Part shown: piece after piece, positions 15,831-20,819 of the stretch
How positions within the stretch are numbered: the stretch's first letter is position 1
Layout: every line of letters starts with the position of its first letter
Assembly (NCBI GenBank): GCA_946481625.1
Contig: CAMLOZ010000004.1
Span: forward strand, 1-20,819
Length of the DNA: 20,819 bases
From: an uncultured Haloferula sp.
Lineage (GTDB): Bacteria > Verrucomicrobiota > Verrucomicrobiae > Verrucomicrobiales > Akkermansiaceae
Direction: 5' to 3'
Translations under genes and position numbers: made by a program
The notes under the pieces: generated by a model
What the model saw: the letters and a program-made list of their open reading frames with translations, nothing else
Told to the model about the DNA's origin: nothing
The model's database searches: none

Positions 15831-16499
15831 ATGGCGAGCCGCAGTGCCGATGAAATCCGGGAGACGATCGAACAACGAATCGTGGAAGGCGAGTTCGAGG
15901 ATGGCGAACGCCTCGACGAGGTGAAGCTGGCCACCCGCTTCGGCGTCTCGCGCACCCCGCTGCGGGAAGCGCTGCGGATGCTCGCGGGATCCGGGCTGGT
16001 CGAGCTGATCCCGCGGCGCGGGGCCTTCGTCCGGCACCCGGGAATCGTCGAGCTGGTGGAGATGTTCGAGGTGATGGCCGAACTGGAAGCCCTCTGCGGT
16101 CGGCTGGCGGCGCGGCGGATCTCATCGGGGGAACTGGTCCAGATCTCCGTGGCCGCCCGGGCCTGCGAGCAGGCGCTGGAAAAGCAGGACCCTGACGCCT
16201 ACTACCACCGCAACGAGGAATTCCACCAGCTGATCTACAAGGCCGCCGGCAACAGCTTCCTGGGGAGCGAGGCACGGCGCCTTCAGAAGCGCCTGCGCCC
16301 CTTCCGCCGGATGCAGCTGCGCGCCCGCGGCCGGATGAGGCAGTCCATGGAAGAGCACGCCACCATCCTGAAAGCGCTGGAAGCCGGCGACGCCGAAACC
16401 GCGGCCGACTCCCTGCGCAGCCATGTGACCGTGCAGGGTGAGAAATTCCACGACCTGCTTTCCAGCTATGAAAAGGCCGGGAAGGAAGCGCCGATCTGA
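15831..16499 (+). CDS. GntR family (FCD subfamily) regulator of the malonate operon
   Basis: The 222-residue product has an N-terminal GntR winged helix (about 5-70, with LATRFGVSRTPLREALRMLAG, read as FGVSRTPLREALRML 37-51, and VELIPRRGAFV 57-67). The all-helical FCD effector domain follows (about 75-212). The FCD metal/ligand pocket residues are present: NEEFHQLIYKAAGN with His132, EEHATIL with His176 and RSHV with His198. FCD regulators usually respond to small carboxylates, which fits malonate or malonyl-CoA. Its position, divergent from madL-madM-matB with a palindrome between, resembles MatR or MdcY; repression relieved by malonate is inferred. The ATG at 15831 is the only in-frame start before the helix-turn-helix; the ATG 11 bp upstream is out of frame. 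Its stop is 6 bp from that of the convergent gpx-like gene. Confidence 0.9.
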   Translation: MASRSADEIRETIEQRIVEGEFEDGERLDEVKLATRFGVSRTPLREALRMLAGSGLVELIPRRGAFVRHPGIVELVEMFEVMAELEALCGRLAARRISSGELVQISVAARACEQALEKQDPDAYYHRNEEFHQLIYKAAGNSFLGSEARRLQKRLRPFRRMQLRARGRMRQSMEEHATILKALEAGDAETAADSLRSHVTVQGEKFHDLLSSYEKAGKEAPI

Positions 16500-16505
16500 G
16501 CGGGC

Positions 16506-17033
16506 TTATTTCAGGGCCTTCTCGATCGCCCCGACCAGCTCCGGGCTGTCCGGTGTGGTCTTCGGCTCGAAGCGCGCGATCGGCTTGCCATCCTTGCCGA
16601 TCAGGAATTTGCCGAAGTTCCACGCGACGTCGCCGGGGAAGGCGCCTTCCTTGCCGGTGAGGGCGGCGTAGAGCGGATGCTGCTCGGGGCCTTTCACGTG
16701 GACCTTCTCCATCAGCGGGAAGCTCACGTCGTAGCTCGTCTTGCAGAATTCCTTGATCTCCTTCCCGGTCCCGGGCTCCTGGTTCCCGAAGTCGTTGCAG
16801 GGGAAGCCGAGGACGACGAAATCCTTCCTACGATATTTGTCGTAGATTTCCTCAAGCGCCTTGTACTGCGGGGTCAGGCCGCACTTCGAGGCGGTATTCA
16901 CGACGAGCACCACCTTGCCCTTGTAGTCGGCCAGGCTGGTTTCCTTGCCGGTGATCGTCTTGAACGGGATCGTGACAAGGTCCGCGGCGGAAGCGGCGGC
17001 GGCGAAGAGGACGAAGGCGAGGAATGTGCGCAT
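16506..17033 (-). CDS. Exported glutathione peroxidase-like (thioredoxin-type) peroxidase
   Basis: The 175-residue product has a signal peptide (MRTFLAFVLFAAAASA), which decides the start, and a complete glutathione-peroxidase fold. The catalytic tetrad is visible: peroxidatic Cys51 in VNTASKCGLTPQY, Gln85 in FPCNDFGNQEPG, and Trp138-Asn139 in VAWNFGKFL. Cys97 in KEFCKTSYDVSFP lies where BtuE and plant-type enzymes carry the resolving cysteine, so thioredoxin-like rather than glutathione reduction is likely. It should remove hydrogen peroxide and organic hydroperoxides in the periplasm; export is less common for this family. It lies 53 bp downstream of alanine racemase on the same strand and may be co-transcribed, but no functional link is apparent. 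Confidence 0.9.
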   Translation of the reverse strand: MRTFLAFVLFAAAASAADLVTIPFKTITGKETSLADYKGKVVLVVNTASKCGLTPQYKALEEIYDKYRRKDFVVLGFPCNDFGNQEPGTGKEIKEFCKTSYDVSFPLMEKVHVKGPEQHPLYAALTGKEGAFPGDVAWNFGKFLIGKDGKPIARFEPKTTPDSPELVGAIEKALK

Positions 17034-17086
17034 GAGGACGGGGATACGGGCGTGGGAGGGAGCGGCTTCCAGCTTATTCCCGCCGC

Positions 17087-18184
17087 TCATGCGTACACCC
17101 GCACCACCCGCGGCGTGATCCCCGTGAGGATCTCCCACGCGATGGTGTCCGCCTTCACCGCCACCTCATCCACCCGGATGTTCGGCCCGAACATTTCCAC
17201 CTCGTCGCCCTCCGCGACATCGCTATCCGTTACATCCACCATGATCTGGTCCATGGTGACGCGGCCGATCAAGGGAAAGCGCCGGCCGCGGATGAAGGCC
17301 TCGGGTCCGTGCCCGGAGACGTGGCGCGGGTAACCGTCCCCATAGCCGATCCCCACCGTGGCCACCCGCGTCGGTTTCGTGGTGACGAAGGTCTTGCCGT
17401 AGGAAACGCCGTGGCCCGCCGGAAGGGTCCGCACCAGCGTGACGCGGGACTTCAGGCTCATCACGTTCTTCAGCTCGACCGGATGCCCCTTGAGCGGCGA
17501 GACGCCGTAGAGCATCAGGCCCGGGCGGGCGAGATTGCAGGACTCGCGCTCGTAGCCGAGCAGGCCGGCGCTATTCGAAAGGTGCCGCCAGACGAAGCGC
17601 CGCGGCCCGCCCAGCGACTCCAGGATCGCCGCATACTTCGCCATCTGGCCGCGGGTGAATTCCTCGTCCTCATCGGCGGAGGAAAGGTGGGAACCGATGC
17701 CTTCGATCTCCAGGTTCGGCATCGCCATGAGCTGCTCCATCACCTCCGGCAGGCCCTCCGCCACGAAGCCGCCGCGACCCATGCCGGTGTCCACCGAGAG
17801 ATGCACCTTGAGACGGGTGCCGCGGGCGCGTGCCAAGTCATCGAAATGGCGGGCTTCCTCCAGCGAGGAAATGCAGGGCGTCCAGTCACGGGCGACGATC
17901 TCCGCGCGTTCCTCCGACCAGGTGGCACCGAGCAGGTAGATCCGCGTCGTCACGCCTGCATCCGCAATCCGGCGGGCCTCGCCGACATTCGCGACCCCGA
18001 AGAATGCCACCTTCTCCTCCGCGATCACCGTCGCGATCTGCTCCAGCCCGTGGCCGTAGGCACCGGCCTTCACCACCGCCATCACCTCGCAGCCGGCAGC
18101 CTGCCGGGCAGCGCGCAGGTTGTGACGCAGGGCGGACAGATCGATCTCCGCCCAAGCACGGGGCGGTGAAACAGGCGGGTTCAC
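17087..18184 (-). CDS. alr: Alanine racemase
   Basis: The 365-residue product is a full-length fold-type III PLP enzyme that interconverts L- and D-alanine for peptidoglycan. The PLP lysine is Lys39 in AVVKAGAYGHG; the family motif usually reads KANAYGHG, so Asn is replaced by Gly. The second catalytic base is Tyr262 in GVSYGKTF, and Tyr281 in GIGYGDGYPR follows with the same 19-residue spacing as Tyr265 and Tyr284 of the Bacillus enzyme. HLSNSAGLL and ARPGLMLYG are further signatures, and DQIMVDVT is in the C-terminal beta domain. The start is a GTG placed nine codons before the conserved AWAEIDLSALRHN; no ATG fits. No signal peptide is seen, so it is cytoplasmic. A hairpin lies directly upstream, separating it from the halogenase operon. 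Confidence 0.95.
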   Translation of the reverse strand: MNPPVSPPRAWAEIDLSALRHNLRAARQAAGCEVMAVVKAGAYGHGLEQIATVIAEEKVAFFGVANVGEARRIADAGVTTRIYLLGATWSEERAEIVARDWTPCISSLEEARHFDDLARARGTRLKVHLSVDTGMGRGGFVAEGLPEVMEQLMAMPNLEIEGIGSHLSSADEDEEFTRGQMAKYAAILESLGGPRRFVWRHLSNSAGLLGYERESCNLARPGLMLYGVSPLKGHPVELKNVMSLKSRVTLVRTLPAGHGVSYGKTFVTTKPTRVATVGIGYGDGYPRHVSGHGPEAFIRGRRFPLIGRVTMDQIMVDVTDSDVAEGDEVEMFGPNIRVDEVAVKADTIAWEILTGITPRVVRVYA

Positions 18185-18193
18185 GCGGGGAGG

Positions 18194-18231
18194 AAAGCCA
18201 GCCCGGGAGCACCGGGCAAGAGCGGCTTTTT
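18194..18231. terminator. Two-part hairpin between the membrane protein gene and alr
   Basis: GCCCGG-GAGCA-CCGGGC (18201-18217) sits inside an outer stem AAAGCC (18194-18199) with GGCTTT (18224-18229). On the minus strand it follows the membrane-protein stop at once and ends in GGCTTTCC, a weak terminator or attenuator in front of alr. The better T-run (CTTTTTCTC) is on the plus strand, where no gene ends here. Confidence 0.5.
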
Positions 18232-18232
18232 C

Positions 18233-18589
18233 TCACAGCATGAAGGGCAGCAGAATGAATGCACCCACCGCAGGCGTCAGGGCGAGTTGGAGAAAGGAAA
18301 AGATGAAACTCCACTCCACCCACAGGACCCGGCGGCGGATCGGGGGGCTGTCGTGAGTCAGCACTCCGGCTGCAAAGATGCAACAGCCGAACAAGAGCAT
18401 CAGGAAGCCCCCGAGAAGTCCCCAAGCCAGCCACAACCCCGCCTTCCCCGTCGGGCGCAAGTCAAGGAACCACGACAGACAGACCAGCCCTGCGGCCGCC
18501 ATGCCGGGAACTGTAAGCGCGAGCGCGATGAGCCACCATTGCGCCGTCGGGATGCGGCCCTGCGCGACTTCCGGCTCCTCGGGTTCCAT
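18233..18589 (-). CDS. Small membrane protein of unknown function
   Basis: I do not recognise this 118-residue product. It has an acidic, probably cytoplasmic start (MEPEEPEVAQ), then three hydrophobic segments (about 18-41, 51-75 and 90-116). A basic PPIRRRVLW stretch (82-90) precedes the third segment, and Cys occurs as a CC pair in LFGCCIF (67-72). No catalytic or binding motif is visible. The ATG lies 4 bp past the stop of the halogenase-like gene, and the tight junction suggests translational coupling, which argues that it is a real gene and belongs to the same transcript. A role in membrane attachment or export for the halogenase product is only speculation. Confidence 0.6.
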   Translation of the reverse strand: MEPEEPEVAQGRIPTAQWWLIALALTVPGMAAAGLVCLSWFLDLRPTGKAGLWLAWGLLGGFLMLLFGCCIFAAGVLTHDSPPIRRRVLWVEWSFIFSFLQLALTPAVGAFILLPFML

Positions 18590-18593
18590 CGCT

Positions 18594-20102
18594 TCAAGGG
18601 AAAGGCACCCTCGGCTCCGGCTTCATCGCGCGCCGGGCGGCACCGATGCACAGCTCCGCCGCCACCGCCTGCTTTGCCGAGGCACGGCGTTGTTCACACA
18701 AGGACACCCACGCCTTCTTCTCCGGTGGGAAAATCTCCGGGTGATGGCGGAAGGCCACGCCCATCCCTAGCAGCGCCGCGAGCCACGAATCGATCCCGAT
18801 CGCACCCGGCCAGGAGGGAATGAACTGCGCAAGCAATCGCGTCGGCCCGATACCCTGGTAGAGCTCGACCAACTGCTTGCAGGATTCCGGAGCGACCGTG
18901 GCCCGCGCCCTTGTCCAGAACGGCGAGTCGGAAGCCGTGTTGAAGCGGTAGTGGATCGCATGGAAATCGCGGCATTCATCCCAAGCTTCGGCTGCCACCT
19001 TGTTGTAGTTCGCGCGCGAGGCCTCGCCGACATGGCCATCCGTTTCCGCCAGCAGCCGTACCAGCCAGTTCATCTGGAACAAAAGCATGCCGAGCCGCAG
19101 CGAAGCCATCGGTGGCAGGAAGGCCCCGGCATCCCCGATCGCGATCACCGCCCCGTCCCATGGCTTGGCGAGCCGCCCGTTGTTCCAACGGTGAATCCGA
19201 GGCACCGCCGAGGAATCGTCCGCCTTTGCGAGCAGCATCGAGCACGCCTCCTCCTCCCCCAGGAAATCGGGATGCCACGCGAAACCGAGGCCGACGGCAT
19301 CGTCATGCTCCGTCCGCCAGCGCCAGCCGGCATCCCGGGTTTCGAGCGTGGTGAAGGGCCGGATCGGCTCGCTGCCCCGGCGGCGCAGCACGGTCACCGC
19401 ACGGGTGCAGGGCGCAGCGTCCTCGTAGGAGATCCAATCGTTGTTTCCATCGAGCGTCGAAAGAGGGCGCGCGCTGCCTCCGGCATCCAGGAAAAGGTCC
19501 GCCTCCAGCACCGACCCATCGGCCAGAAGCAAGCGATTCGGCGTGCGTTCGACCACCGCCACCCGGCCACTCCGCACGCCGATTCCGAGCGCGTGACAGA
19601 GCGCGAGCAGCAGTTCGCCCAGCCGTTCGGAGCGCAGGTTCAAGCCGGTGAGATGCTCGATCGGCTTGAAGGCGTTCGCACCGTCCTTCGGGAAGAGTTT
19701 GCCCGCCGCCATCAGCGCCACGGGCAGCAGGCAGGAATCCATCCCGCTCTCCGCGGCGAGGAACCCCGGCTCGGTGCGGAAGCCCTCGATGCCCTGGCTG
19801 AAGGACGGGTCGAAGGAGCGGAAGAAGGAACCCTTCGCACCCCACAGGCACTTGTAGCCCAAGGTCCAGACCGGTCGGGCACGAAGGTGGATATCCTGCC
19901 CCTGCAAGCCGAGCACGCGGGAGATATGCTGGAGTACGGCGGGTGTCGTACTTTCACCGATCGGATCGGGTGCCGGGGCATCGGGATCGCGCAACAAGAT
20001 GACGCCGAGCCCGGGAAGCTGGCGCTTGAGGGAAGCGGCGGCGAGCAGGGCATCGGTGCCGGAGCCGACCACAACGACCTGACGAACGGGAGAGGGTTTC
20101 AT
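18594..20102 (-). CDS. Degenerate flavin-dependent (tryptophan) halogenase-family protein
   Basis: The 502-residue product aligns over its length with flavin-dependent tryptophan halogenases: a Rossmann FAD-binding start (VVVGSGTDALLAAASL, GSGTDA at 13-18), GESTTPAVLQ (49-58), a Lys84 in LGYKCLWG at the place of the catalytic lysine, LFLDAGG (203-209), AIGDAGAFLPP (321-331) and HYRFNTASDSPFW (384-396). Several signatures are altered. GxGxxG ends in Ala, and the WxWxIP motif reads WRWRTE (260-265). The PLES(T)G segment holding the catalytic Glu reads PMASLRL (331-337), with Ala333 for Glu. It may be an inactive or re-purposed paralogue. The start chosen is the ATG at 20102 opening the FAD domain. 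The upstream halogenase gene ends 19 bp before it, and the membrane protein follows 4 bp after. Confidence 0.85.
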   Translation of the reverse strand: MKPSPVRQVVVVGSGTDALLAAASLKRQLPGLGVILLRDPDAPAPDPIGESTTPAVLQHISRVLGLQGQDIHLRARPVWTLGYKCLWGAKGSFFRSFDPSFSQGIEGFRTEPGFLAAESGMDSCLLPVALMAAGKLFPKDGANAFKPIEHLTGLNLRSERLGELLLALCHALGIGVRSGRVAVVERTPNRLLLADGSVLEADLFLDAGGSARPLSTLDGNNDWISYEDAAPCTRAVTVLRRRGSEPIRPFTTLETRDAGWRWRTEHDDAVGLGFAWHPDFLGEEEACSMLLAKADDSSAVPRIHRWNNGRLAKPWDGAVIAIGDAGAFLPPMASLRLGMLLFQMNWLVRLLAETDGHVGEASRANYNKVAAEAWDECRDFHAIHYRFNTASDSPFWTRARATVAPESCKQLVELYQGIGPTRLLAQFIPSWPGAIGIDSWLAALLGMGVAFRHHPEIFPPEKKAWVSLCEQRRASAKQAVAAELCIGAARRAMKPEPRVPFP

Positions 20103-20121
20103 GAAAGGAACGGGAAAGGGT

Positions 20122-20819
20122 TCAGGTCCACTGCCAGGAGGGACGCCGGATCGCATCGAGCGCCTGCCGAACGGTCACACCCGCCTTCGCTTGCGCGCCC
20201 AGCCTGGCGCGATGTTTCCGGAAGGCCTCGAACTCCTCGTCGCTCGGAAGGTAGGCCGATTCGTGCGGCACCTGCATCCCGACGAGCATGGCGAGAAAGC
20301 CTTCCACGCCATAGATATTCGGCCGCGCTGGAAGGGCCTGCACCAGCAGCATCGGATTCGGCCCGACCTCGCGGTAGAGATCGTAAAGTTCCTGATAGTT
20401 GCCGAGGCTCGTGCAGGCCCGGCAGTGCATCCAGAAGGGCGTGTTGCGCCGCGTGTTGAACTTGTAGTGGAAGGCGAGGAAATCGCGGATCTCGTCCCAC
20501 GCGATGCCGACCACGCGGTTGAAGGCGGCGGTCATGGCTTCATCCAAGTGGTAGCCGGTCTGCCGCAGCGACTCCGCGAGCCAGTTCGACTCGTAGATCA
20601 CCTGAGCCAGCGCGGTGGCTTCCAGGGGCTCGACGAAGCCCGAGGCATTCCCCACCGCCACCACATTTCCCACCCAGCCGCGCTCATAGCGGCCGCTGCG
20701 GAATTTCACGATGCGGGGCGTGGTGGAGATCTTCGGATTCTTTGCGAGCAGTTCGGCCTGCGCGTCTTCATCGGAAACGAAAGCGCTGCCATAGACGTAG
20801 CCGCGATTGATGAAGGTCT
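20122..20819 (-). CDS. Flavin-dependent (tryptophan) halogenase, 3' part
   Basis: The visible 231 residues are the C-terminal half of a tryptophan-halogenase-family protein; its start lies beyond the right edge, and the frame is open to it. From the edge one reads TFINRGYVYGSAFVSDEDA, the typical GYVYSS stretch, then VVAVGNASGFVEPLEATAL. This keeps the Glu of the PLExT segment that is the catalytic glutamate in tryptophan halogenases. HYKFNTRRNTPFW and the closing helices follow, and the protein ends with PSWQWT. The GxGxxG and WxWxIP regions lie off the window, so activity cannot be judged fully. The enzyme would use FADH2, oxygen and halide to halogenate an indole or similar ring. It is the upstream member of a tandem pair with a gap of 19 bp, on one transcript with the small membrane protein. 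Confidence 0.88.
   Translation of the reverse strand, partial: TFINRGYVYGSAFVSDEDAQAELLAKNPKISTTPRIVKFRSGRYERGWVGNVVAVGNASGFVEPLEATALAQVIYESNWLAESLRQTGYHLDEAMTAAFNRVVGIAWDEIRDFLAFHYKFNTRRNTPFWMHCRACTSLGNYQELYDLYREVGPNPMLLVQALPARPNIYGVEGFLAMLVGMQVPHESAYLPSDEEFEAFRKHRARLGAQAKAGVTVRQALDAIRRPSWQWT

Noticed and set aside
16827..16846. CTACGA...TCGTAG inverted repeat within the peroxidase gene, similar to the arms of the 8874-8905 terminator
   Set aside because: It is short, lies inside conserved coding sequence (DKYRRKDF region) and has no T-run; probably coincidence.
18951..20459. Open frame of 502 codons on the plus strand across both halogenase genes
   Set aside because: It is antisense to two clear halogenase-family proteins, crosses their junction and shows no domain.

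Overview
The window is GC-rich, densely coded DNA. Several lines point to a Verrucomicrobiota chromosome, probably a Luteolibacter/Haloferula-like relative (inference). One exported protein ends in a PEP-CTERM sorting signal followed by an RRRR tail. Two large exported proteins carry the 'DPD-DG-NL-EYA-DP' C-terminal module that is common in this phylum. One protein is built of ELWxxDGT repeats. Almost no start codon is preceded by a Shine-Dalgarno sequence. I saw no tRNA, rRNA, CRISPR array, insertion sequence or prophage gene.

Layout, left to right. (1) 2-1404, plus: an UPF0718-type permease, cut by the window edge, and its TIGR03943/DUF1980 partner. They overlap by 4 bp and both carry His-rich loops, so metal transport is likely. 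(2) 1409-5025: an oxidative-stress block. OxyR, with both redox cysteines, and a PPOX-fold flavoprotein run leftward. A clade-3-like catalase and a small ankyrin protein run rightward. (3) 5077-8863: an exported ELWxxDGT-repeat protein and an exported CBM9-like protein run leftward. A secreted endonuclease/exonuclease/phosphatase-fold enzyme runs rightward from the CBM9 gene. (4) 8943-12925, minus: a PEP-CTERM protein followed by a 1039-residue exported SGNH-hydrolase protein. The same roughly 210-residue domain occurs once in the first and three times in the second. (5) 13092-16499: a malonate module. madL, madM and a matB-like malonyl-CoA synthetase run leftward, and a GntR/FCD regulator is divergent. 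(6) 16506-18184, minus: an exported glutathione-peroxidase-like protein and alanine racemase. (7) 18233-20819, minus: two tandem flavin-dependent halogenase-family genes and a small membrane protein. The second halogenase has lost key active-site signatures, and the first is cut by the window edge.

How the parts work together. MadLM should import malonate and MatB should activate it to malonyl-CoA. No decarboxylase is visible, so the product may feed fatty-acid or polyketide synthesis or be used by enzymes elsewhere. The madL-gntR intergenic region holds the palindrome TTTTGTATACAAAA, the likely operator. The same 10-bp core (TTGTATACAA) recurs once more, just upstream of the PEP-CTERM/SGNH pair, which may place that pair in the same regulon. 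The OxyR-catalase-ankyrin arrangement resembles the katB-ankB pairing of pseudomonads. The observations most worth following are the degenerate halogenase paralogue next to an apparently intact one, the repeated exported domain, and the shared GntR-type operator.
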